Of a stretch of 64,000 bases of DNA, positions 8,801-16,200 are shown in pieces (position 1 is the stretch's first letter; every line of letters starts with the position of its first letter). The notes below the pieces were generated by a model, which saw only the letters and a program-made list of their open reading frames with translations, had not been told where the DNA came from and did no database searches. The stretch is from Botrytis cinerea B05.10 (taxonomy: Eukaryota; Ascomycota; Leotiomycetes; Helotiales; Sclerotiniaceae), in the NCBI RefSeq assembly GCF_000143535.2, contig NC_037314.1, positions 1 through 64,000 on the forward strand. Reading direction: 5' to 3'. Made by a program: the position numbers and the translations under genes.

Positions 8801-10734
8801 TTCTGAGCCAACCGGGCCAGAATGGAAAATACCAGCCAATCGCATTCTACTCCCGAAAACTATCACCAGCCGAGTTGAATTACGAGATATATGACAAAGA
8901 ATTACTGGCGATAGTCGATGCATTTAGAGAATGGCGAGTATATTTGGAAGGATCGAAATACACAGTACAGGTGTATACAGATCATAAGAACTTGGTTTAC
9001 TTCACCACAACGAAGCAGTTAAACAGACGACAGGTCAGATGGTCGGAGACCATGGCCAACTACAATTTCAGAATTTCATATGTCAAAGGATCAGAAAACG
9101 CTAGAGCCGACGCTCTTAGCCGAAAACCAGAATATCAAGAAAACAAAACGTACGAGTCATACGCTATATTCAAGAAAGACGGCGAATCACTGGTCTACAA
9201 TGCACCACAGCTTGCAGCAACACACCTGTTGGAAGACAACCACCTCAGAAAACAGATTCAATCACACTACGACAAGGATGCTACTGCCACACGCATACGC
9301 AAGACAATAGAACCAGGATTCACTATAGAAAATGATACCATATACTTTCATGGAAAAGTATACATTCCGAGTCAAATGACCAAGGAATTTGTGACGGAAC
9401 AACATGGGTTGCCGGCACATGGACACCAAGGAATTGCAAGGACATTTGCAAGAATACGGGAAATCAGTTACTTCCCACGAATGAGAACGATAGTTGAAGA
9501 AGTTGTTGGAAATTGTGACACCTGCATACGAAACAAGTCATCACGACATGCTCCGTATGGTCAGCTCCAGACCCCAGACATGCCTTCTCAGCCATGGAAG
9601 TCCATCACATGGGACTTTGTGGTCAAACTACCACTCTCAAAGGATCCTACTACAGGAATTGAGTACGACGCGATACTCAATATAGTAGACAGGCTAACGA
9701 AATTTGCATATATGATACCATTCAAGGAAACATGGGATGCTGAACAACTAGCATATGTGTTCCTAAGGATCATAGTAAGCATACACGGAGTACCAGATGA
9801 GATAATCTCGGATCGAGACAAGCTCTTTACCTCAAAATTCTGGACTACCTTATTAGCACTTATGGGTATCAAGAGAAAGCTATCGACATCTTTCCACCCA
9901 CAAACAGATGGTCAAACAGAGAGGACCAATCAGACAATGGAAGCATATCTTAGATGCTATGTAAATTATCGACAAGACAATTGGGTAGAACTATTACCTA
10001 TGGCACAATTCGCATATAATACATCGGAAACGGAAACCACGAAAATCACACCAGCACGAGCTAATTTTGGGTTTAATCCACAAGCGTATAAAATCCCGAT
10101 ACCACAAGAAGTTAATGCCGAATCAGCAATAGTACAAGTCGAACAGCTGAAAAATCTCCAAGAGCAACTGGCTCTTGATCTAAGATTCATATCTTCCAGA
10201 ACAGCAGCGTACTACAATACGAAACGTAGTATGGAACCTACGCTTAAAGAGGGGGATAAAGTTTATTTGCTACGACGAAACATCGAAACCAAGAGACCAA
10301 GCAATAAACTCGACCACAGGAAACTAGGACCATTCAAGATTGATAAGGTAATAGGAACGGTTAATTATCGATTGAAATTACCAGACACAATGAATATCCA
10401 CCCAGTATTCCACATATCCTTGCTCGAACCAGCACCACCAGGAGCGCCAAATGCGCCATTTACAGAAATTGAACCAGTCAACCCAAACGCCATATACGAT
10501 GTCGAAACAATACTAGACTGCAAATACGTCAGAAACAAGGTCAAGTATTTGATCAAATGGTTAGACTACCCACATTCAGAAAACACATGGGAATTCAAGG
10601 AGGATCTCAGCTGCCCTGAGAAGCTACGGGCATTCCACCTGAAGTACCCACACCTGCCAGTAAAGCCTCAAGATCCGCTTCGGACAACTCAGGCAAAGAA
10701 GGATCGAAGAAGTCGAAGGAAGAAGAATCAATAG
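5878..10734 (+). CDS. gypsy Gag-Pol polyprotein with chromodomain, 1618 aa
   Basis: One continuous frame encodes, in order: a retrotransposon Gag domain (about residues 50-210); a CCHC zinc knuckle (CFECGKAGHRAADC, about 271); an aspartic protease with DSGATGNF (about 459); reverse transcriptase with the YLDD catalytic motif (about 816-819); RNase H (ETDSSDFAIGA, about 965); integrase with an HHCC zinc finger (about 1177-1215) and a DDE triad (TWDF about 1245, ISDRDK about 1311, TDGQTERTNQ about 1347); and a C-terminal chromodomain (IYDVETILD... to about 1590). The chromodomain marks it as a chromovirus, a class that often targets heterochromatin. No frameshift separates gag from pol. Residues about 421-431 (NITSRKVRKVT) are encoded by a copy of the shared palindrome. 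Its last 128 bp overlap an antisense gene. Confidence 0.97.
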   Translation: MASRATATGQPTGDTNDIEMTDAPKEITINETLKIALPDKYQGSRQELDTFLLQLEIYFRFNEDKFTTKESKSIWAASYLRGEATKWIQPYLRDYFEHDDKDRMQPTRTIFNSFEGFKTEIRRIFGNSNELEVAEDKIFNLKQTGSALKYATEFRRYAGTTKWDEIAIMSHYRKGLKPEVRLELERSAESTDLNDLIQDSIESDDRLYRYRQSQRSYKPQGNQKQGRYRKNEGRPRYNPQRYGDPMELDATHYTNGNDDSEKRRRRENNLCFECGKAGHRAADCRSKKTGGKRGNFKPKFGKGQLNATFTIPENPTKSENTETFTVEEFQQLLKELPRNKEGMNAIDLWEQEYYRTPTPSVTEESHQDEAEADHATMSWTACYDEFCGIHRSDKEATGWFPKKRKTKNHQNNVTCTDLTSNITSRKVRKVTQQLNATGQAGQIYCKVQINGHIQSAMIDSGATGNFIAPEAAKYLEIPLQTKQYPYRLQLVDGQLAGSDGKISQETIPVRMGITQHTEVIQLDVVPLGQQQIILGMPWLKAHNPKIDWAQGIVTFDQCKSGHRDTLEASARRNTRQGELNANNTGDVGHPVQGPPLRAKASTPPLQMQKPTTRHEIAIEAKERPTIPEQYKKYEHVFKEPGIHEALPEHKPWDHEIILEEGKMPVHTPIYSMSADELKRLREYIDDNLAKGWIRESASQVASPTMWVPKKDGPDRLVVDYRKLNALTKKDRYPLPLATELRDRLGGATIFTKMDLRNGYHLIRMKEGEEWKTAFKTRYGLYEYQVMPFGLTNAPATFMRLMNNVLSQYLDTCCICYLDDILVYSNNKVQHIKDVSSILESLSKADLLCKPSKCEFHVTETEFLGFTVSSQGLKMSKDKVKAVLEWKQPTTIKEVQSFLGFVNFYRRFIKGYSGITTPLTTLTRKDQGSFEWTAKAQESFDTLKQAVAEEPILLTFDPEKEIIVETDSSDFAIGAVLSQPGQNGKYQPIAFYSRKLSPAELNYEIYDKELLAIVDAFREWRVYLEGSKYTVQVYTDHKNLVYFTTTKQLNRRQVRWSETMANYNFRISYVKGSENARADALSRKPEYQENKTYESYAIFKKDGESLVYNAPQLAATHLLEDNHLRKQIQSHYDKDATATRIRKTIEPGFTIENDTIYFHGKVYIPSQMTKEFVTEQHGLPAHGHQGIARTFARIREISYFPRMRTIVEEVVGNCDTCIRNKSSRHAPYGQLQTPDMPSQPWKSITWDFVVKLPLSKDPTTGIEYDAILNIVDRLTKFAYMIPFKETWDAEQLAYVFLRIIVSIHGVPDEIISDRDKLFTSKFWTTLLALMGIKRKLSTSFHPQTDGQTERTNQTMEAYLRCYVNYRQDNWVELLPMAQFAYNTSETETTKITPARANFGFNPQAYKIPIPQEVNAESAIVQVEQLKNLQEQLALDLRFISSRTAAYYNTKRSMEPTLKEGDKVYLLRRNIETKRPSNKLDHRKLGPFKIDKVIGTVNYRLKLPDTMNIHPVFHISLLEPAPPGAPNAPFTEIEPVNPNAIYDVETILDCKYVRNKVKYLIKWLDYPHSENTWEFKEDLSCPEKLRAFHLKYPHLPVKPQDPLRTTQAKKDRRSRRKKNQ
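7139..7169. repeat. shared interrupted palindrome, copy 2, inside gypsy gag-pol
   Basis: TAACTTCGC (7142-7150), 9-nt spacer GAAAAGTTC, GCAAAGTTA (7160-7168). It is in frame, in the linker between the zinc knuckle and the protease, and encodes about ten residues. The spacer is the reverse complement type of copies 1, 4 and 5, so this copy is inverted. Confidence 0.9.
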
Positions 10735-11200
10735 GAGTAGGCGCAGCATCAACGTTTGCTGTTTCTTCCTCAACACGCTCCTTTTCAATCTTTTCCTTTT
10801 CTAGTCTCTCCTTCTCCTCCGCCTCCACTAGCTCATCGAGAGTTCGTAAACCACGGCGAAGCATCTCAGACTCACGTTTCAACAGGAAACGTTTCTGCTT
10901 TCGCAATCGCAGGATTTTAGCCATTGCTTCCTGAGAAACACTAATCGCGCGTTCCTCCTCCTCATCCAATCTGGCCTTTTGACGATCCAGACTATCCCAA
11001 TCACTCTCCACAGGACCACGAACGTCACATTTTCGCCCTTGACGGATACACTCGGCGCACCGCGAGGAATCTGAAGAAGAAACAATGCATTTACGCCCTT
11101 GGCGTTCACACAGAGAACAAGAAGACATTTCGAAACCACGGGATTCAACGAGACGAGCTAAACGTAATCTTTCCTTTCGTTTGTGAAAGTTGTCAGTCAT
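10607..11200 (-). CDS. antisense Zn2Cys6-like coiled-coil protein carried by the gypsy element, 197 aa
   Basis: A minus-strand frame of 197 codons from an ATG at 11200, lying between pol and the 3' LTR and overlapping the last 128 bp of pol. Residues about 20-55 hold C-x2-C-x6-C-x9-C-x2-C-x6-C, made of two similar halves (CSLCERQGRKC and CAECIRQGRKC), which fits the spacing of a fungal Zn(II)2Cys6 binuclear cluster. A Glu/Lys/Arg-rich predicted coiled coil follows (about 65-150), then an acidic Pro/Ser-rich tail (SSSFDFFDPSLPELSEADLEALL) that resembles an activation domain. The arrangement suggests a DNA-binding or regulatory protein; that is inference. Antisense extra ORFs have, as I recall, been reported in Botrytis LTR elements; I could not check this. 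Confidence 0.7.
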   Translation of the reverse strand: MTDNFHKRKERLRLARLVESRGFEMSSCSLCERQGRKCIVSSSDSSRCAECIRQGRKCDVRGPVESDWDSLDRQKARLDEEEERAISVSQEAMAKILRLRKQKRFLLKRESEMLRRGLRTLDELVEAEEKERLEKEKIEKERVEEETANVDAAPTPIDSSSFDFFDPSLPELSEADLEALLAGVGTSGGMPVASQGS

Positions 11201-11285
11201 ATTGAATAAAGAAATACCATACAGCGACAAATATCCCAAGTGGGGTACTACGTTCTATATAGACGCTTGGGACAAGCGCTAGGCT

Positions 11286-11298
11286 AAGAAGGGGATAG
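11286..11298 (+). other. polypurine tract of the gypsy element
   Basis: AAGAAGGGGATAG lies directly before the 3' LTR start (TGTTAC at 11299), the expected place of the primer for plus-strand DNA synthesis. Confidence 0.75.
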
Positions 11299-11778
11299 TG
11301 TTACGACGGATTGGTAACAGGTCAACAGAAGTCACGGGACAACAGATCAATCTTGGAATTAAGAGGAATATAACTTTGCAAACTTCTCGCGAAGTTATAT
11401 TTAGGATTAGAAATGTCCTAGGGGACTAATTTCAGGGATAAGAACGATAAGCTAAGACATTGGAACTCACATGACTTGGGCACGTGATGGAGCGTCAGGG
11501 AGCGCCAGCGCTCCTGGAGCGCAGTGCGATCCATTGCGATCCATCATGTTGAGAGTATTCGGGGATTAGCATACTGAGGACGAAGATCTATATAAGGGAA
11601 TGGGTTTCATTATAATGTAGAGCTTCGTGCTCAAGAACAATCATTAGTTTCATTACTATAGTTACGAGAATTGCAACCCGTTACAACCTTATTGAATTCC
11701 TACTTGAAGTCTAGTCTAAAACCACCTCGAGAGATCTCTAGACACTTCCACGTGACCCTAGAGGCAGCTCCTGTAACA
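11299..11778 (+). repeat. 3' LTR of the gypsy element
   Basis: 480 bp, read as identical to the 5' LTR. It contains copy 3 of the shared palindrome at 11367-11401. The flanking sequence changes abruptly to A+T-rich DNA at 11779. Confidence 0.95.
11367..11401. repeat. shared interrupted palindrome, copy 3 (gypsy 3' LTR)
   Basis: Same sequence and orientation as copy 1, as expected from LTR duplication. Confidence 0.9.
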
Positions 11779-12798
11779 AAATTATATTCAATTAAAAGTT
11801 CAATTGATATTAAATAATTTTCATTATTTCATTTATATTAAATTTTAATAATAAAATAATAAAATTCTATTGGAAATAATTATAATATAAATTCCATTTT
11901 AATAATCTTTTATATATTTAATTTATCAAATATTAATATAAATTTTAAATATTGAAATTATATTATATTTTAAATTATTTTGAATTGATTCTTAATTTTG
12001 ATTTTAATTAAATTATAAAATTCTTTTCAATTTCAGATTTTTGAATATTTAAATTTAATTTTAATTTTAATTTTATATTATGTGATTTTTATATAATTAA
12101 AATTAAAAGTTAGTTTTTGAAAACTTTGAAAGTATTATATAATTCAAAATTCTTTAAATATTTTAAAAATAATATTATTTTATTGTTAGCTTTAATATTA
12201 TATAAGAAATGAATTAATATTAGATGATTTTTGTTAATATTAGATAAATTTTAAAAATAAAAATAAAATTTTATATATATATAATAAAAATTATATTAAA
12301 ATATTTAATTTTCAAATTTAATTATAATAATATATTATAGCTTTTTTGAAGATATTAATCCTTAAGTTTTTAAACTTTAAATAAGTTTTATAAAAAATCA
12401 AGAAATTCTAATTTTTCTAAATCAAAAACGAACTAAGCCTGATTTGGATAAAATATATATTATTTAATTCGATTTATTTTGAAAAGTTCAAAAAAGTTAT
12501 TTTTAATAAGCTAGTTTTAAAAGTAAGCGAGATATTAGTTAATATTAGATAAAATTCTAAAAATAGAATTTAATAAGAAAGAATGCTAACAAAATAAAAA
12601 AATCATTATTAAATTAGAATTTTTCTCAAAAATATAAAAATATAATTATATATATATAAAAGACCCTAAAAACCCTAAATTTGAATTAATATCAGATAAA
12701 ACGTTAATACCAGGTGTATAGGAGTTAGGATTATTCAAATTAAAATAATTTATATTGAAATAGAAGATATATTTTTTTAAAAGAATAAAGAATTATTT
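11779..12798. other. very A+T-rich, gene-free DNA, probably RIP-degraded repeat
   Basis: About 1 kb of almost only A and T with long TAATATTA-like runs and hardly any CpG, in sharp contrast with both retroelements. No coding frame is seen. Similar DNA resumes after the copia element at 21085, so copia was inserted into this stretch (its TSD GATTT is on both sides). The composition is what repeat-induced point mutation leaves behind, although no parent repeat is recognisable. Confidence 0.75.
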
Positions 12799-12803
12799 GA
12801 TTT
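12799..12803. repeat. target-site duplication GATTT, left copy
   Basis: GATTT immediately before the copia 5' LTR matches GATTT at 21080-21084 immediately after the 3' LTR. Confidence 0.9.
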
Positions 12804-13141
12804 TGTCACGGAAAAAACCTATATCCCGCGTAATACCACGTGGATCTCACGTGACTGTAACTTCGCACACTTCTTGCAAAGTTATATTGATCACTACGAT
12901 CTCCCTTGTAGACGTATACACTCTTATCAAATTAATCACTAAGAGCTCCGCTCATAGTGATCATATCCACAATCTACAAGGAGATCACAACTACCAATTC
13001 AGGTGATCCCATCGCCTATTCTAGGTATATATATGAGGCTTGATCCTTCTGATCAATCCTCAAGTCAATCTAGCATATTACTACTTATTATTATTATTCC
13101 CTACCACAGTGATACCAAGTGACGTAGCTATTCCCGTGATA
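12804..13141 (+). repeat. 5' LTR of the copia element
   Basis: 338 bp. It contains two neighbouring CACGTG sites (CCACGTGG and TCACGTGA, about 12837-12854), the shared palindrome (12857-12885), an imperfect inverted repeat (GATCTCCCTTGTAGA against TCTACAAGGAGATC), and a TATATATA at about 13026. Confidence 0.95.
12857..12885. repeat. shared interrupted palindrome, copy 4 (copia 5' LTR)
   Basis: GTAACTTCGC, spacer ACACTTCTT, GCAAAGTTATA. Forward orientation, directly after a TCACGTGA site. Confidence 0.9.
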
Positions 13142-13154
13142 GTTATGAGCCCGG
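13142..13154 (+). other. primer-binding site complementary to the anticodon arm of initiator tRNA-Met
   Basis: GTTATGAGCCCGG starts right after the 5' LTR. Its complement contains GGGCTCATAA, the anticodon stem-loop of initiator tRNA-Met. Drosophila copia is known to prime from a tRNA-iMet fragment cut in the anticodon loop, so this element probably uses the same half-tRNA priming. Confidence 0.75.
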
Positions 13155-13236
13155 TAAGCACTTAAGACTGCGCAACACCTACACGTCATTTGATATCACT
13201 GCCTTCATTTCTATTCTTTATATTCCATGAGTCATT

Positions 13237-16200
13237 ATGCCAAAAGACTCTACGGACTCGATCCATTTAGTCACTCGTGGACACTGGACAAAATGGTTCC
13301 TCCAACTACAGCACCTCTGTGTATCCAAAGGAATCTGGAAGGACGTCAAACCTACCAGAGAGAAGATCGCCCCACTCACTCCCGGATCCACTCCGGAAGA
13401 TAGCAAAGATTTTATCAGGATAAACCCAGACTACGCGGATGACTGGTTAACCAAGGATCCACCACAGCTTATAGAGATCTCTGAACTCATTAAAAGAAAC
13501 GATGCAATAAACACCGAGAAATACAATCAAAGTCTCGAACATCACAAAGCTCACTCAAAGGATGACGAGGGAGATGGAAAAATGCAACTCCCTCCCACAC
13601 CATCTCCTTGCACATTTCAAGACATCTCTGCAGAATACTCTGCACTCCAAGGAGAATATCGAAGCAAGAGAGACACATACAACCTCATGCATAAGTCCTA
13701 CCAGGATGTGTATCAGTGGATCACTGAAACAGTGGATTCATCCCATCTCATGGAAATCACTATCGAGAACGACAACTCCACTGCTCTACCACTCAGAATG
13801 ATCATTCTCAAGCTACATGATAAGCTTGCACCTACATTGACTACAGCAAAGTCAGCAGTAGCGCAAGAATACCGCAATGTTCTTCAGCAAGCAGTCCTAG
13901 GTAGAAGTGATCCTATAAAGTGGCATAACGATTGGACCAAGGCCTACACCAATGCAAAAGCATATCACGTTGAAGTCGACGACGACCTCGCGCTAATCAA
14001 CTTCTTACAGGCTGTGGGAACTCGCATGCTCCCCACCTGGTCTAGTGCAATGCTCATTCAGATCGAAACCAACAATCAACTAGGTCTCCCGAATTACTCC
14101 TTGAAGCAATATGGAGATATCTTTGGTGGCTTAGCCTATCAAGACTCACTGTCACCCAGAGGAAAAGGTATCTTCTCAACACTTAGTCCTTCCACCAATA
14201 AACCTTCGAATCAAACCGTCAAGCTACGCGAATTTAGAGGCAAAGAGAAAGACTATAGACGACATCCTGATCCCTATAGGTGCCCGTGCAGAGCTGAAGC
14301 GGATTGGAAAAACAATGGATCCGATTCCAAGCACCTCGCGAAGGATTGCGAGATATTGCAATATGTATTTACAGGTAAAACCGGATCACTCAAAACACCG
14401 AATCTGTCGGTAAAAGAGTGCAACGATATCAGACACCGAGCCAAAGACGAGAGATGGAACTCTATACGTAAAATATGGGGGAATAAGAATTGGATTCCAT
14501 CATCAGTAGCCACCTCTTCAACTAATCCAATTGATCCAGGAGCACGCTTCAACGCATGCCTCATCCAGGGCCAATTGGGAAGAGGCATCTACAACACGAT
14601 GGAATCTACTCCTCATCCACTCACCCAGTGTACTGTCTTTGACACAGGTGGTGCTATGCATCTGGTCAATGACATCTCACTGCTCGATGGACAAGAATAC
14701 GCTCCATCTCCCTCCTCAGATTACGTCGAATCTGGAACAACTCGTATACCGATCATTGGGAGAGGCACTCGAACAATCAAAGGAATCACGATTCGCCCAG
14801 ATAGCGAACCAAATGGAGATCTGATATTAAGCAATGTTGCGTACATTCCTGGGTTCCATGTTAATATAGTCTCAGAGACTAAGTTGAGAGAAGCTGGTTT
14901 GTGGTTCTTAGGGATGGATTCAACTCTCCGATACGGGACATTGAACAACAACTCCATTGTTATTCAATGCATTCGTAAAGATAACCTCTTATTCCTAGAA
15001 TACAAACCATTCTCATCTTACTCTCAGTCCCTCATGAACATCCCAGTGAATCCCTCAATTCTAATGTGCCCAACCATCAACAAAAAGATCAATAGGTCGT
15101 TTCGCAAATCATACGATCCCCCGAAACCTCGGGAGGACTCAGCGGAACTATGGCACGAAAGATCAGGGCACTTAGGAAAAGAGGCACTTGAGCATCTGGT
15201 ATTTGCTGCAAGGAATGTAAAGATTAAAGGGATCACTAGGAGTGACTGTGCTGACTGTGCACGTACGCACGCGAAACAAGTCATATCACGATCGCCTAGT
15301 GAAAGACGACCATTCCGTCCCTTCTACAAAATCCAGTGGGATCTATTCGACTTTCCACGAAGCTACACAGGATCATCCTGGCTTCTGATAATCAAAGAAA
15401 TGTATAGTGGTAAGATATTTTCATTCCCACTATATCAGAAGACCCATCTTGAAGTGTTCAATACGATCCAGAGCTTTCTTGCTTGGGTGCTACGTAAGTA
15501 CAACTTACCAGTCGTATGCATCAAGCAAGACAATGACACTTCAGTCATCGGGATCATGGGTAACACTATATTCGAAAACTGGATAAAGCAAGAAGGAATA
15601 GAACTGGAACTATCACCACCAAACACACACGAGTCAAATGGCGGATCAGAACGAGCGGGACAAGAGATAATCACAAAGCAAATCAAAATGCGTATCTCTG
15701 CAGGACTTCCTGATCGACTATGGGTAGAAGCAGCGCAAGCAGCAACATACCTATACAACATCAGCCCTCGCAAGGCATGTTCGTTCAAATCCCCTAATGA
15801 AGTGCTGGAGTCATGGTTCCAGAACTATTATCGATCAGTTGTAACTTCGCAAACTTTTCGCGAAGTTATATCCAGCCCGGAAATCGATCACTTAACTAGC
15901 GATCTACGACCAAGCTGGAGCAACATATATCGATACGGGTGCAGAGCTTACCCATTGGATAAAGAAAGGGAATTAGGAATTAATAAGAAAATGTATAAAA
16001 CTAACCCAAGAGCACACATTGGCTATCTAGTTGGGTATGTACCAGGATCTTCGATCTTTCGCATATGGATACCAAAGCTCAAACGGGTCATCGTCACTCG
16101 CAATGTCACATTCGACGAGAAAAGGACATACAAAACAGACTCTAGTGATCACACCATTGACATCTTCACCGAGCAAGAACTTCAAGAATACGCACAACAG

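Larger units (their letters stand above)
5347..11778 (+). mobile_element. intact Ty3/gypsy LTR retrotransposon (chromovirus), 6,432 bp
   Basis: Two 480-bp direct repeats (5347-5826 and 11299-11778), read as identical base for base, begin TGTTAC and end GTAACA (perfect 6-bp terminal inversion). Between them lies one uninterrupted gag-pol frame with a C-terminal chromodomain, then an antisense gene, then a purine-rich tract directly before the 3' LTR. Identical LTRs and an unbroken ORF indicate a recent, possibly mobile copy. The bases next to the element (TCTAT on the left, AAATT on the right) are not a target-site duplication, which is unusual for such a young copy. No primer site beginning TGG is visible right after the 5' LTR. 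Confidence 0.97.
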
